From Rhizobium leguminosarum (GTDB lineage: Bacteria; Pseudomonadota; Alphaproteobacteria; Rhizobiales; Rhizobiaceae), in NCBI RefSeq assembly GCF_001652265.1, contig NZ_LWBS01000208.1:1-64000 (forward strand): a stretch of DNA of 64,000 nucleotides. The letters run 5' to 3'. The notes beneath the pieces were generated by a model. That model ran no database searches and was not told the origin of the DNA. It saw nothing but the letters and a program-made list of their open reading frames with translations. Made by a program: the position numbers and the translations under genes. Positions 7,927-19,159 of the stretch are shown here, one piece after another (positions within the stretch are counted from its first letter, which is position 1; each line of letters starts with the position of its first letter).

Positions 7927-8136
7927 TTAGTGGCAGGGAAAGCCGAGGAGATGGCGGCCGTCATGCACGAATTCGTGCACATACATGCCGTTGAACAGCG
8001 CCATCGCGCCTTCCTCGGTGCCGACGAAATAGAGGACGATGAGCATCAGCAGGCCGCCGAAGATCGCCCAGGGCAGGATCTCGCCTACAGGGATCGGCGC
8101 CGGTACAGCAACGGGCGCGAAAGTGGTGTCAGACAT
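7927..8136 (-). CDS. cbtB: Cobalt transporter small subunit CbtB
   Basis: 69 residues with one membrane helix (LPWAIFGGLLMLIVLYFVGT) and a C-terminal histidine-rich tail, HEFVHDGRHLLGFPCH, the family's proposed metal-binding site. The start at 8136 (MSDTTFAPVAVPAP) is preferred because any longer form would run into the cobalamin riboswitch. It is first in the cbtB-cbtA unit, and its leader contains the B12 element. Confidence 0.92.
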   Translation of the reverse strand: MSDTTFAPVAVPAPIPVGEILPWAIFGGLLMLIVLYFVGTEEGAMALFNGMYVHEFVHDGRHLLGFPCH

Positions 8137-8164
8137 GTATTCCTCCGGGAATGACGCGTTCAGT

Positions 8165-8325
8165 CGAAAGAGTGCTTGTGCAGTAGGGTCTGACTTCCAG
8201 CGCGAAGAGCTTTCAACGCGCTGGTCACAGTGGCGCGACCGCGCCGGACTTACACCGGCTTCCAAACCCGCAACAGCACGGTTATATCTGCACGCCGAAG
8301 AGACTGTCAACGAAACTTCACAAGC
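8165..8325 (-). promoter_or_regulatory. Cobalamin (B12) riboswitch
   Basis: Read on the minus strand, the leader of cbtB contains the class hallmarks in order: GGAAGCCGGTGTAAGTCCGG, then GCGGTCGCGCCACTGTGA, and near its 3' end the B12 box GGAAGTCAGACCC (within 8183-8198). The box lies about 45 bases ahead of the cbtB start, placing it to control translation or early termination. Boundaries are approximate. Confidence 0.9.
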
Positions 8326-8368
8326 CGGCGAAAGACGCTGTCGCCGCATTCGGGAGACAAGAACGACT

Positions 8369-8923
8369 GTGAACGCGCGCCTCACCTGGATCTGCCACGG
8401 CGCGACGGCAGCAAGCCGCAAGGCCCTGTTCCCGCTCGACGAACCGCTGGAGGACAAGGCAGTGAAGGAGGCCGGCAGGATGATCGCCCCGCCCCGCGCC
8501 GATCGTATTGTCACGAGCCCCGCCTTGCGCGCCCGTCAGACTGCTGATGCGCTGCGCCTCGAAGCCCGGATAGATCAGGCGCTTTGCGACTGCGACCATG
8601 GCCGCTGGGCCGGCAGGTCAATCGCCGCGATCGGGACCGAAGAGCCGGAGAACCTCATGGGATGGATGAGCGATCCGGAAGCGGCCCCGCATGGCGGCGA
8701 GAGCCTTCTTGATCTGCGCACACGCATCGCCGGCTGGATGGATGGACAGACCGCCCTCGACGGCCACATCATTGCAATCAGCCATGCGGCCGTCATCCGG
8801 GCAGCGATCGTGCATGTGCTTCAGGCGCCACTCTCCTCCTTCTGGCTGAGCGACGTCGAGCCGCTCTCCGTCATCCGCATGACCAGCAACGGACAGCGCT
8901 GGTCTCTGCGCTTCGAGCATTAG
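8369..8923 (+). CDS. Histidine phosphatase family protein (CHG variant)
   Basis: 184 residues of the histidine phosphatase (phosphoglycerate mutase-like) superfamily. Recognisable are the second Arg in SPALRARQTADAL, the DCDHGRWAGRS motif, the acidic PHGGESLLDL and the second catalytic His in IAISHAAVIRAA. The leading RHG triad reads CHG (LTWICHGATAAS): the phosphate-binding Arg is Cys while the nucleophilic His remains. The start is GTG at 8369 behind GGGAGA; no ATG fits. It is divergent from cbtBA across the riboswitch leader, suggesting a role in cobalamin metabolism such as an alpha-ribazole-phosphatase-like step, but this is inference. Confidence 0.82.
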   Translation: MNARLTWICHGATAASRKALFPLDEPLEDKAVKEAGRMIAPPRADRIVTSPALRARQTADALRLEARIDQALCDCDHGRWAGRSIAAIGTEEPENLMGWMSDPEAAPHGGESLLDLRTRIAGWMDGQTALDGHIIAISHAAVIRAAIVHVLQAPLSSFWLSDVEPLSVIRMTSNGQRWSLRFEH

Positions 8924-9022
8924 AGACTGCTGATCTTATCCAGCTTTGCACAAGCAAATCGCGTCATCTCTGTTGAACCCGGCTTTGCGGGGACTACTTC
9001 CTTGTCCCAAGGAGATGGAAGA

Positions 9023-9139
9023 ATGACATATGATTGGAGTGGCGAGCGCACACGACGCCTGCGTTTCATGCGTGTCGCCACAGTCACGGTTCTGGTCGGC
9101 CTCATCGTCAGCGTTCCGCTGTTGATCGTCACCGCCTGA
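9023..9139 (+). CDS. Small membrane protein, 38 residues
   Basis: A short gene with a strong AAGGAGATGGA ribosome site eight bases or so ahead of ATG 9023. The product has a basic N-terminus (MTYDWSGERTRRLRF) and one membrane helix (VATVTVLVGLIVSVPLLIV), giving a single-pass topology with the N-terminus inside. A clear hairpin follows 12 bases after the stop. Function unknown. The combination of ribosome site, helix and terminator supports a real gene. Confidence 0.6.
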   Translation: MTYDWSGERTRRLRFMRVATVTVLVGLIVSVPLLIVTA

Positions 9140-9151
9140 AGTACTGGAAAG

Positions 9152-9178
9152 GGCGAGCGATGCATTAGCACGCTCGCC
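9152..9178 (+). terminator. Intrinsic terminator after the small membrane protein
   Basis: GGCGAGCG (9152-9159) pairs perfectly with CGCTCGCC (9171-9178), with an 11-base loop and a T-rich tail TTCGTTCTTT. Confidence 0.7.
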
Positions 9179-9378
9179 TTCGTTCTTTCCCGCATGAGCC
9201 AGTCTCCCGAACCATGAAGGGGATCGCGCTTATAGCGACGCCCAGGTTCCTCACAAGCCTGTCGGGTCTCTCTGCGGCACAGCAACAGGCTGCCGCCTCT
9301 GATAATTCGCCTTCTGGTTTCAACAATCATTTCAGACTTTCGTGATATTTCCGCGAAGGTGGAGATGGAGAAGGCATA

Positions 9379-10950
9379 ATGCCGGTGTTTTTTCAAAGCA
9401 GGGCCGGACGGCAATGCGTGTCGATCGTGGTGTCTGGAGTGACCCTCTGGCTTCTCGGCACGCTGCTACAGCTCGACGACAGCCTGGTCGCCTTCATGAC
9501 CGGTTTCGGCGAGTATGGCGCCGACAAGCTCGTTCTGGCGCTCGGCATCGCCGGCGCCATGAGCTTCATCTATTCGGTGCTGCGCATCGCCGACCTGCGT
9601 AAGGAAATGGAACTGCGCGCGGCCGCCCAGGCAAAAGCCGATTGGACTGCGACCCACGACCATCTCACCAAGCTGCCCAACCGCTACGCCTTCGAGCGCA
9701 AGATCCTCTCACGGCCGATCAAGGACGATGAGGCCGAGATCGAGGAGTGGGATCGCAACGTCACCATCTTCTCCGTCGACCTCGACGGCTTCAAGAAGGT
9801 CAACGACCTCGTCGGTCACAAGGGCGGCGACATCCTGTTGATCGAGGTTGCCAGACGGATCTGCGCGCTCGGCAGTGCCGACTGCGTCTATCGCTTCGGC
9901 GGCGACGAATTCATCATCGTCGCCTTCGCCCTGACGGCGCAGCGCGAGGAGCGTTTTGCCAAGTTGCTGATCCAGGCCGTCACCCGGCCGATCCATATCG
10001 ATGGTTTTGCCGTCGAAGTCGGCGCCAGCGTTGGCTACGACCGCTGGGCCGAGGAGTCCGAACCGCTGGAAGATGCCGCACACCGGGCCGACCTTGCCAT
10101 GTACGAGGCGAAATCACGCGGGCCCAACCATTATTTCGTCTTCGAACCTTCGATGCAGGACAAGGTAACGGAACGCGCCGCGTTGGAAACCAGGCTGCGC
10201 GCCGCAATCTCCAAAAAGGCGATCAAGCCCTTCTATCAGCCGCTGATCGACCTGAAGACCGGCCAGCTCTGCGGCTTCGAGGCGCTGGCGCGCTGGATCG
10301 GCGACGATGGCGTCAACATCCCGCCGCCGGTCTTCATCGATATCGCCGAGGAAACCGGCATGATCACCGCATTGTTCGAAGATCTTCTCGCCCAGGCCTG
10401 CAGCGACGCCCTCACGTGGCCGGAGCATGTGACGTTGTCCTTCAACGTCTCGCCGGTGCAGATGGAAGACAGATTGCTGACCTCCCGCATTCTCAAGGTG
10501 CTTTCGGCAAGCCGGCTGCAGCCGCAACGCCTGGAAGTGGAGATCACCGAAAACGCGCTGATCCAGGATCCCGCCGTCGCCGCAACCATTCTCGATGAAC
10601 TGCATGCAGCCGGCATCCAGATCGCACTCGACGATTTCGGCACGGGCTATTCGAGCCTCGCCCAGCTCTCCCGCTATCGTTTCGACAAGATCAAGATCGA
10701 CAAAAGCTTCATCGCCACCTATCGCGACGACGAGCGTCAGGAAAAGATCGTCCGCGCCATGCTCGGCCTTGGCAGGAGCCTCAACATCAAGACGACTGCG
10801 GAAGGCATCGAGGAGCACGGCCAGCTCGCCCTCCTGCTGCAGCTCGGCTGCGACATCGGCCAGGGCTATCTCTTCGGCAAGGCGATGCCCGCCGCCGAGG
10901 CCGGCACCTTCATCAGCGATCGCAAGACCCGTCTGGCCTTCACGGCCTGA
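9379..10950 (+). CDS. Membrane-anchored GGDEF-EAL protein
   Basis: 523 residues. Two N-terminal membrane segments (VSIVVSGVTLWLLGTLL and LVLALGIAGAMSFIYSVL) precede a GGDEF domain with an intact signature (YRFGGDEFII) and an EAL domain with intact GFEALARW, ITENALIQD and DDFGTGYSSLAQL motifs. Both cyclic-di-GMP synthesis and degradation are therefore possible by motif; which dominates cannot be told. The start at 9379 is the first ATG before the membrane segment, with weak ribosome-site support. It stands alone, convergent with pit. Confidence 0.9.
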   Translation: MPVFFQSRAGRQCVSIVVSGVTLWLLGTLLQLDDSLVAFMTGFGEYGADKLVLALGIAGAMSFIYSVLRIADLRKEMELRAAAQAKADWTATHDHLTKLPNRYAFERKILSRPIKDDEAEIEEWDRNVTIFSVDLDGFKKVNDLVGHKGGDILLIEVARRICALGSADCVYRFGGDEFIIVAFALTAQREERFAKLLIQAVTRPIHIDGFAVEVGASVGYDRWAEESEPLEDAAHRADLAMYEAKSRGPNHYFVFEPSMQDKVTERAALETRLRAAISKKAIKPFYQPLIDLKTGQLCGFEALARWIGDDGVNIPPPVFIDIAEETGMITALFEDLLAQACSDALTWPEHVTLSFNVSPVQMEDRLLTSRILKVLSASRLQPQRLEVEITENALIQDPAVAATILDELHAAGIQIALDDFGTGYSSLAQLSRYRFDKIKIDKSFIATYRDDERQEKIVRAMLGLGRSLNIKTTAEGIEEHGQLALLLQLGCDIGQGYLFGKAMPAAEAGTFISDRKTRLAFTA

Positions 10951-10980
10951 CGGAGCGCTCCAACCTTTTGTTTTGACGTA

Positions 10981-11016
10981 ATTCCCGGCAAAACCGCTTC
11001 GCGCTTTGCCGGGAAT
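10981..11016. terminator. Hairpin between convergent GGDEF-EAL and pit genes
   Basis: A 12-base perfect stem, ATTCCCGGCAAA (10981-10992) with TTTGCCGGGAAT (11005-11016), sits in the 71-base gap between two converging genes. T-runs are weak on both sides, so termination efficiency is uncertain. Confidence 0.6.
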
Positions 11017-11021
11017 TTGCC

Positions 11022-12623
11022 CTAAAAAGCCTGGCGCAGGATCACGAAGAGCACGAAGGCGATTGCGATCGAGGCCGGCAGCGTCAGCACCCAGGCCATC
11101 AGCATGTTGCGCACGGTCGACCATTGCAGGCCGGAACCGTTCGCCGCCATAGTGCCGGCAACGCCGGACGACAGCACATGCGTGGTCGAGACCGGCAGGC
11201 CGAGATGATCGGCCGAAGCGATGGTGACCATCGCCACGACTTCGGCTGCCGCACCCTGACCATAGGTCAGATGCGTCTTGCCGATCTTTTCGCCGACGGT
11301 GACGACGATGCGCTTCCAGCCCACCATCGTCCCCAGACCGAGCGCGATCGCGACGGCCACTTTCACCCAGAGCGGGATGAACTTCGTCGCGTTGTCGACC
11401 GCCTTGTGATAGTTCGTCACTGCGCTGAGGTCGCCGGCATCCATCGGCAGCAACTTCTGCTTGTCGATCAGCTTCAGCGCCTCGCCGATCAGGTAGATGT
11501 CGTTGCGGACGTTGCCGACGAGATTGGTCGGCACCGCTTCGAGCGTCGGGAAGGCGGCGACTTCGGTACTTGTCTGGTGGATATATTGCTGCAGGGCCGG
11601 CGTCGTCGCATCCGTCCAGGTCTTGTTCCTGACGGCGTTGCTGACCTCGGCCTTGTAGTCCGCAACGGTCACGCCAGGCTTCACATATTTGCCGAGTGCG
11701 GCTTCCACCTGGACCGATGCCGACTTGTAGGCTTCGAGATAATTGACATCGGGCGTGCGGTTCAGCGCGAAGGCCGTCGGCACCAGGCCGATCAGGATGA
11801 GCATGATGAGGCCCATGCCCTTCTGGCCGTCGTTGGAGCCGTGAGCGAAGCTGACGCCGGTGCAGGTGAAGATCAGGATCGCGCGGATCCAGAGCGGCGG
11901 CGGCTGGTTGCCCTTCGGTTCGGCATAAAGCGCCTTGTTGCGCACCAGAACCTTCATGACGAGCAGAAGAACCGCGGAAAGGCCAAAGCCGATTAGCGGC
12001 GAGATCAAAAGCGACAGGCCGATATTGGTCGCCTGCGACCAGTCGACGCCGCTGGTCGCCGTGCCTGCCGGCGCCAGGAACTGGTTGGCAAGGCCGACGC
12101 CGATGATCGAGCCGACCAGCGTGTGCGAACTCGATGACGGCAGGCCGAAATACCAGGTGCCGAGGTTCCAGACGATCGCGGCGATCAGCAGCGCGAAGAC
12201 CATGGCAAGGCCGGAGCCGGAGCCGACCTGCAGGATCAGTTCCACCGGCAGCAGCGACAGGATGCCGAAGGCGACGGCGCCGCTCGAAGTCAGCACGCCC
12301 AGGAAGTTGAAGAAGCCGGACCAGATGACGGCAAATTCCGCCGGCATGGAACGGGTGTAGATCACGGTGGCGACGGCATTGGCTGTATCATGGAAACCGT
12401 TGACGAACTCGAAGCCGAGCGCGATGAGCAGCGCAAGGCCGAGGAGAATCCAGGGAACGGCAACTGCGGTCGTCAGGTCGCGGGCGAGTGCATAGGCGAC
12501 ATATCCAAGGCCGCAAACCAGAACGAGCCCGAACAGCGGCAAGAACCACTTGCCGGCCGAATTCGAACTGTTGAGCGGGTGGGAAGCGTCGCTATGAACC
12601 TGGCTGGGGGCAATATCGGCCAT
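11022..12623 (-). CDS. pit: Low-affinity inorganic phosphate transporter (Pit)
   Basis: 533 residues of the PiT family (phosphate:proton or metal-phosphate symport, inner membrane). The two signature repeats are visible as GFEFVNGFHDTANAVATVIYTR and SFAHGSNDGQKGMGLI, with further helices such as TWYFGLPSSSSHTLVGSIIG and HLGLPVSTTHVLSSGVAG. A hydrophilic loop of about 120 residues splits the two halves, as in the long PitA-type branch. The start is ATG 12623. The upstream gap to ackA (292 bases) shows no further gene. A high-affinity PstSCAB system would be expected elsewhere. Confidence 0.93.
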   Translation of the reverse strand: MADIAPSQVHSDASHPLNSSNSAGKWFLPLFGLVLVCGLGYVAYALARDLTTAVAVPWILLGLALLIALGFEFVNGFHDTANAVATVIYTRSMPAEFAVIWSGFFNFLGVLTSSGAVAFGILSLLPVELILQVGSGSGLAMVFALLIAAIVWNLGTWYFGLPSSSSHTLVGSIIGVGLANQFLAPAGTATSGVDWSQATNIGLSLLISPLIGFGLSAVLLLVMKVLVRNKALYAEPKGNQPPPLWIRAILIFTCTGVSFAHGSNDGQKGMGLIMLILIGLVPTAFALNRTPDVNYLEAYKSASVQVEAALGKYVKPGVTVADYKAEVSNAVRNKTWTDATTPALQQYIHQTSTEVAAFPTLEAVPTNLVGNVRNDIYLIGEALKLIDKQKLLPMDAGDLSAVTNYHKAVDNATKFIPLWVKVAVAIALGLGTMVGWKRIVVTVGEKIGKTHLTYGQGAAAEVVAMVTIASADHLGLPVSTTHVLSSGVAGTMAANGSGLQWSTVRNMLMAWVLTLPASIAIAFVLFVILRQAF

Positions 12624-12915
12624 GGCATAGTTCCTTATTCCGTTTGCAAATTTGCCTTTTGTTAATAATTCCGCCGCGTGAAGCTCTCATGACGCCCTGG
12701 CTGATCCGCCCGTAAGACACTGACACTGCGCGATATTACCGGTCACATGCTCGTCCCGGCGCATTCGTGAAACATGCCGTATGTCGATCGCGGCCGGCGC
12801 AAGACGGTCGTGCGCGCTTCGACAAAAAACGAGCAACGGGCGAATAATTTTCTTTCCGCCGGAAGCCTCGACGCTAAGTTCGGTCGTGACCACAACCGTG
12901 CGGAATCTTTGAGAC

Positions 12916-14094
12916 ATGCCATCGACCGACCTTCTCCTGACTTTCAACGCCGGTTCCTCGACGGTGAAGATCGGCATCTTCGCGATGGACGGCGATGTGG
13001 CGCGGCGCATCGGCAAGGGTGTGATCGATTTCCGCGCCGAGCCGCTGTCTCTCAGCCTGATAGCGGGGCCACAGACATTCGAGACGCCGCTGAAGGCGGA
13101 GACGACGGAAGACCTGCATGGCGTCATCGACGAGACCTTTTCCCTTCTCGCCGAGCATTTCGATATCGCCGCCGTGCGCGCCGCCGGCCACCGCATCGTC
13201 CATGGCGGCGACCGCTTCACCAGCGCCGTCGCCCTTAATGACGCCGCGATCGATGCGGTCGACGCGCTGACCTCGCTTGCGCCCCTGCACCAGCCGCAGG
13301 CGCTGCGTTTCATCCGCGCGCTCCGGCATCTGAAACCGCATCTTGCCCAGACGGCCTCCTTCGATACGGCCTTCCACGCCACGCAGGACGATCTCGTTCG
13401 CCGCTTCGCCATTCCGCGCGCGCTGCATGACGAGGGCATCAAGCGCTACGGCTTCCACGGCCTGTCCTATAAATTCATCGCTGGTGAGCTTCGCCGCAAG
13501 GCGCCGCGTACGGCAAAGGTGGTCGTCGCCCATCTCGGCAGCGGCGCCAGCCTCTGCGCATTGGATAACGGCATCAGCCGCGATTGCAGCATGGGCTTTT
13601 CGACGCTCGACGGCATCCCGATGGCGACGCGCCCGGGCTGGCTCGACCCTGGCGTCATCCTGCATCTGGCTGGTCAGAGGAAGCAATCCTTCGCAGAGAT
13701 CGAGGACCTGCTCTATCATCGCTGCGGCCTGCTCGGCGTCTCCGGCATCAGCGCCGATACGCGCGACCTGGTGAAGGACGGACGGCCGGAGGCGCGCCAG
13801 GCGATCGACCTCTTCACGCTGCGCATAGCCGGTGAAATCGGCCGCATGGCGGCTACGCTGAACGGCCTTGACGCCATCGTCTTCACCGCCGGCATCGGCG
13901 AGCATCAGCCGGAGATCCGCGCCGGCGTGGCCAAGGGCCTGTCCTGGCTTGGCCTTGCGATCGACGAAAAGACCAATGGAGCCAATGATTTCAAGATCAG
14001 CACCAGAGAAAGCCGCATCGCCGCCCATGTCATCGCCACCGATGAGGAGCAGATCATCGCCGAGGAGGCGCTGACCGTTCTTGGCAGTGGCTGA
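12916..14094 (+). CDS. ackA: Acetate kinase
   Basis: 392 residues, normal length for AckA, which interconverts acetyl phosphate + ADP and acetate + ATP. Family motifs are [16 protein letters not shown] at the N-terminus, [45 protein letters not shown] and [14 protein letters not shown]. It lies 71 bases ahead of the phosphoketolase gene on the same strand; together they convert sugar phosphate into acetate with ATP gain. No phosphotransacetylase gene is adjacent. Confidence 0.95.
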   Translation: MPSTDLLLTFNAGSSTVKIGIFAMDGDVARRIGKGVIDFRAEPLSLSLIAGPQTFETPLKAETTEDLHGVIDETFSLLAEHFDIAAVRAAGHRIVHGGDRFTSAVALNDAAIDAVDALTSLAPLHQPQALRFIRALRHLKPHLAQTASFDTAFHATQDDLVRRFAIPRALHDEGIKRYGFHGLSYKFIAGELRRKAPRTAKVVVAHLGSGASLCALDNGISRDCSMGFSTLDGIPMATRPGWLDPGVILHLAGQRKQSFAEIEDLLYHRCGLLGVSGISADTRDLVKDGRPEARQAIDLFTLRIAGEIGRMAATLNGLDAIVFTAGIGEHQPEIRAGVAKGLSWLGLAIDEKTNGANDFKISTRESRIAAHVIATDEEQIIAEEALTVLGSG

Positions 14095-14165
14095 TCCAGA
14101 TCAACAGCTTGCCGGCATCAGCCGGTAGAATTGACGTTGAAGACGTTTTCGAACGGGAGAAACCC

Positions 14166-16550
14166 ATGGAAAAGCATGTCTCGACCGCCGCCCTGACCGA
14201 CACCGAACTCACGCTCATCGATCGCTATTGGCGCGCCGCCAACTATCTCTCCATCGGCCAGATCTATCTGCTGGCCAACCCGCTGCTGCGCGAGCCGCTG
14301 AAAGGCGAGCACATCAAGCCCCGGCTGCTCGGCCACTGGGGCACGACGCCCGGCCTCAACTTCATCTATGCGCATCTGAACCGGCTCATCCGCGCCCGCG
14401 ACCTCGACATTATCTACATCTGCGGCCCCGGCCACGGCGGGCCGGGCATGGTCGCCAACACCTATCTCGAAGGCATCTACAGCGAGATCTATCCCGATAT
14501 TTCCGAAGACGCCGAGGGCATGCGCAAGCTCTTCCGGCAATTCTCCTTTCCAGGCGGCATTCCGAGCCACGCGGCGCCGGAAACGCCGGGCTCGATCCAC
14601 GAGGGCGGCGAACTCGGCTATGCCCTCGTCCATGCCTATGGCGCCGCCTTCGACAATCCCGATCTGATCGTCGCCTGCGTCATCGGCGACGGCGAGGCCG
14701 AAACCGGGCCGCTCGCCGCAAGCTGGCATTCCAACAAGTTCCTGAACCCCGCGCGCGACGGCGCCGTGCTGCCGATCCTGCATCTGAACGGCTACAAGAT
14801 CGCCAATCCGACCATTCTTGGCCGCGCCAGTCACGAGGATTTGCAGAGCCTCTTTGAAGGCTACGGCTACGAGCCCTTCTTCGTCGAGGGTCACGAGCCG
14901 CGCGACATGCACCAGCAGATGGCCGCGACCTTCGACAGGGTCTTCGACCGTATTCGCGAAATCCAGGAGGAAGCCCGCAATGGCAAGGCGCCCGATTTCT
15001 GCCCGCGCTGGCCGATGATCGTGCTGCGCAGCCCGAAGGGCTGGACAGGACCGAAGGAAGTCGACGGCAAGAAGGTCGAAGGCTTCTGGCGCGCCCACCA
15101 GGTGCCGGTCTCCAATTGCCGCGAGAACGAAAGGCATCGCAAGATCCTCGAGGACTGGATGCGGGGCTATGATCCCGAGGACCTGTTCAGTGCCGACGGC
15201 CGGCTGAAACCCGAGTTGCGGGCACTCGCCCCTGTCGGAGAACGCCGCATGGGCGCCAATCCGCATGCCAATGGCGGCTTGCTGCGCAGGGAGCTCGATG
15301 TTCCCGATATCCGCGATTATGCGGTCGATATCGGCAAGCGCGGCAGCACCATGGTGCAGTCGACGGATATCCTCGGCCATTACCTCCGCGACACGATGAA
15401 GCGCAACGCGAAGGCTGCCAATTTCCGTATCTTCGGCCCCGACGAGACCGAATCGAACCGCCTCGGCAGCGTCTTCGAAGTCACCGACCGAACCTGGATG
15501 GAGGGTATCGAGCCTTACGATGTCCACCTCTCTCGGGAAGGCCGCGTCATGGAGGTGCTGAGCGAACATCTCTGCCAGGGCTGGCTGGAAGGCTATCTAT
15601 TGACTGGCCGGCACGGTCTATTCTCCTGCTATGAGGCCTTCATCCACATCATCGATTCCATGTTCAACCAGCACGCCAAATGGCTGAAGGTGACGCGGGA
15701 ACTCGAGTGGAGAAAGCCGATCTCGTCGCTGAACTACCTGCTGACCTCGCATGTCTGGCGTCAGGACCACAACGGCTTCAGCCATCAGGATCCCGGCTTC
15801 GTCGATCTCGTCGCCAACAAGAAGGCCGATATCGTCCGCATCTACCTGCCGCCGGATGCCAATACCCTGCTCTGGGTGGGCGACCATTGCCTGCGCACCT
15901 TTGACCGCATCAACGTCATCGTCGCCGGCAAGCAGCCGGAGCCGCAATGGCTGTCGATGGACGAGGCGGTGAAACATTGCGAGGCCGGCATCGGCATCTG
16001 GCACTGGGCGAGCAACGAGGACGACACGATCCTGCCCGATCTCGTCATGGCCTGCGCCGGCGATGTGCCGACCATGGAGACGCTTGCCGCCGTCGACCTG
16101 CTGCGCAAGGCCATTCCGGAACTGAAGATCCGCACCGTCAACGTCGTCGATCTCCTGGCGCTGCAATCCAGGGATCAGCATCCGCACGGCCTGACCGATG
16201 AGGCCTTCGACGCGATATTCACCGCCGACAAACCCGTCATTTTCGCCTATCACGGCTATCCCTATCTCATTCACCGCCTGACCTATAAACGCACCAACCA
16301 CAGCAACATCCACGTCCGCGGCTTCATCGAGGAAGGCACGACGACGACCCCCTTCGACATGACCGTCCTCAACGAACTCGACCGCTTCCACCTCGCCATC
16401 GAAGCGATCGAGCGTGTACCGGGCCTGAAGGAAAAAGCGGGCGAAGCGCTCGCCGCCCTCCGCGGCAAGCTTGCAGAGCATCACGACTATGTCCGTGAAT
16501 ATGGCGAGGACATGCCGGAGGTGCGGGACTGGACGTGGCCGGCGGCATGA
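14166..16550 (+). CDS. xfp: Xylulose-5-phosphate/fructose-6-phosphate phosphoketolase
   Basis: 794 residues, the usual phosphoketolase length. The thiamine-diphosphate enzyme cleaves xylulose 5-P (and often fructose 6-P) with phosphate to acetyl-P plus glyceraldehyde 3-P (or erythrose 4-P). Visible are [39 protein letters not shown], the TPP-binding [19 protein letters not shown] and [15 protein letters not shown]. The start at 14166 ([15 protein letters not shown]) is chosen because the preceding in-frame residues are not family-like. Acetyl-P made here is the substrate of the adjacent AckA. Confidence 0.95.
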   Translation: MEKHVSTAALTDTELTLIDRYWRAANYLSIGQIYLLANPLLREPLKGEHIKPRLLGHWGTTPGLNFIYAHLNRLIRARDLDIIYICGPGHGGPGMVANTYLEGIYSEIYPDISEDAEGMRKLFRQFSFPGGIPSHAAPETPGSIHEGGELGYALVHAYGAAFDNPDLIVACVIGDGEAETGPLAASWHSNKFLNPARDGAVLPILHLNGYKIANPTILGRASHEDLQSLFEGYGYEPFFVEGHEPRDMHQQMAATFDRVFDRIREIQEEARNGKAPDFCPRWPMIVLRSPKGWTGPKEVDGKKVEGFWRAHQVPVSNCRENERHRKILEDWMRGYDPEDLFSADGRLKPELRALAPVGERRMGANPHANGGLLRRELDVPDIRDYAVDIGKRGSTMVQSTDILGHYLRDTMKRNAKAANFRIFGPDETESNRLGSVFEVTDRTWMEGIEPYDVHLSREGRVMEVLSEHLCQGWLEGYLLTGRHGLFSCYEAFIHIIDSMFNQHAKWLKVTRELEWRKPISSLNYLLTSHVWRQDHNGFSHQDPGFVDLVANKKADIVRIYLPPDANTLLWVGDHCLRTFDRINVIVAGKQPEPQWLSMDEAVKHCEAGIGIWHWASNEDDTILPDLVMACAGDVPTMETLAAVDLLRKAIPELKIRTVNVVDLLALQSRDQHPHGLTDEAFDAIFTADKPVIFAYHGYPYLIHRLTYKRTNHSNIHVRGFIEEGTTTTPFDMTVLNELDRFHLAIEAIERVPGLKEKAGEALAALRGKLAEHHDYVREYGEDMPEVRDWTWPAA

Positions 16551-16721
16551 GGCGAAAACCAAACAGAATCGCACGGAACTGGTCGGCGGAGCCATCCTGC
16601 GGGAGCAATCGTCAAACAACGTCTAAAGTTGGTGAAAACCATCGGCGCACTGTTCATTGAAGGCCGCATCGTAAGCTATGCATCCAGGGCAAGCTTCAAG
16701 GCCGTCGACCGAGGAAACAAC

Positions 16722-16907
16722 ATGAAAAGTTTCGCTGCCACGCTTACCGCTGCCCGGCTGGAAAAGGTGCTCGCCTTCTACATGACGCCCGAAGCCCAGC
16801 GCGATGGCTCGGACGATGCCGTCAAATCAGCTGAGGAACGAGACGCACACGGGACCCACGCCAGCGAACACGCCCGCAACACGGAAGAGGGCGTCGAAGC
16901 CTGGTAA
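16722..16907 (+). CDS. Small hypothetical protein
   Basis: A 61-residue reading frame from ATG 16722 behind CCGAGGAAACAAC. The first half (MKSFAATLTAARLEKVLAFY) is plausibly helical; the second half is acidic and His/Glu-rich. No homologue is recognised and no clear terminator follows. It sits between xfp and the convergent pobR-like gene. It may be real but could be chance. Confidence 0.35.
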   Translation: MKSFAATLTAARLEKVLAFYMTPEAQRDGSDDAVKSAEERDAHGTHASEHARNTEEGVEAW

Positions 16908-16938
16908 GGCAGTTACACCGGGCAACCTTGCGGGTGGC

Positions 16939-17829
16939 CTATACATCTTCAAGCCGAACCCTTTCCGTCACGCGCCAGACCCGGGGCGTTTCTCCGGTAT
17001 ATTTAGAGAAGAAGCGCGAGAAATAGGCGGGGTCGGCAAAGCCGAGCCGAAATCCGATCTCCTGAACGCTGCCCAACGTAAAAACCAGCTGGCGTTTCGC
17101 CTCTTCAACGAGTTTGCCGGCGATCAGTTCATGCGGCGTATTGCCGGTCATCGACCGGACGATACGGGTAAGATGTGTCGGGGAAAGCCCAAGCTCCCTG
17201 GCGTAGAAGGACGCGGGCTTGTGTGATCGGAAATGTTGCTGGATGAGCTCGCTCAGCATTTCCATCCGCCGCTCGTTCTCGTTTGGCGGAAGCTCGGGCG
17301 TATTCCCCTGATGGGAAATCCTCGCCGTCAGCCGCAGCGCCAGGGCGACATAGGCGGCCAACGCCTCGTTGCGGCCGCTGCGACGGTTTTCGAATTCGTC
17401 GCCCAGCCGCTTCAACGTCTGCATGACATAGGCGGCCTCGGCATGATCGGGATCGAGCGGCGTCAGGTGCGGCGCCGCCAGCCACTCGCCGAGCTGGCTT
17501 CTATCACCGAGCGGATGGCTGAGATGGGATTTCAACAGGGTGATCACCAGGCCGTCGATATCGCGTGAAAAACGAAAGCCATGATTGAGCCCGGGCGGCA
17601 CGGTGATGATGGCCGGCGGACGGATGGCATGGCTCTTTTCGTCGAAGATCGCGTCGCCCGAACCGCCTTCGATGTACAATATCTGAAAGAAACTCTCGTG
17701 ACGGTGCGGGTGAATCTCCCAGTGATGCAAACTGCTGCGGGAGCGAATTGTTTCGCAATGCAACCAAAAATCGGGCTTTCGCCCGGTATTCTCACCGTAG
17801 AGTTCGTAGGTGGGGACATGTCTTCTCAT
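16939..17829 (-). CDS. pobR: AraC-family regulator, PobR-like
   Basis: About 296 residues from MRRHVPTYELYGE at 17829. An N-terminal cupin-like sensor domain (WEIHPHRHESFFQILYIEGG, then ITVPPGLNHGFRFSRDIDG) is joined to a C-terminal double helix-turn-helix (FYARELGLSPTHLTRIVRSM and IGFRLGFADPAYFSRFFSKY). Its divergent position 128 bases from pobA matches the known arrangement in which an AraC-type PobR activates pobA in response to 4-hydroxybenzoate. A longer in-frame start at 17931 is less likely because it would overlap the pobA promoter region. Confidence 0.85.
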   Translation of the reverse strand: MRRHVPTYELYGENTGRKPDFWLHCETIRSRSSLHHWEIHPHRHESFFQILYIEGGSGDAIFDEKSHAIRPPAIITVPPGLNHGFRFSRDIDGLVITLLKSHLSHPLGDRSQLGEWLAAPHLTPLDPDHAEAAYVMQTLKRLGDEFENRRSGRNEALAAYVALALRLTARISHQGNTPELPPNENERRMEMLSELIQQHFRSHKPASFYARELGLSPTHLTRIVRSMTGNTPHELIAGKLVEEAKRQLVFTLGSVQEIGFRLGFADPAYFSRFFSKYTGETPRVWRVTERVRLEDV

Positions 17830-17870
17830 AGGACTCTTCGGAGGCTCCTCCCGCCCCGATGTTCGATTAG

Positions 17871-19130
<1,260 letters not shown>

Positions 19131-19159
19131 TAGAAGTGTCTGAGGCCGGCATAGACCAA

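Noticed and set aside
14118..15569. 483-codon minus-strand frame opposite phosphoketolase
   Set aside because: Complement of a highly conserved enzyme gene.
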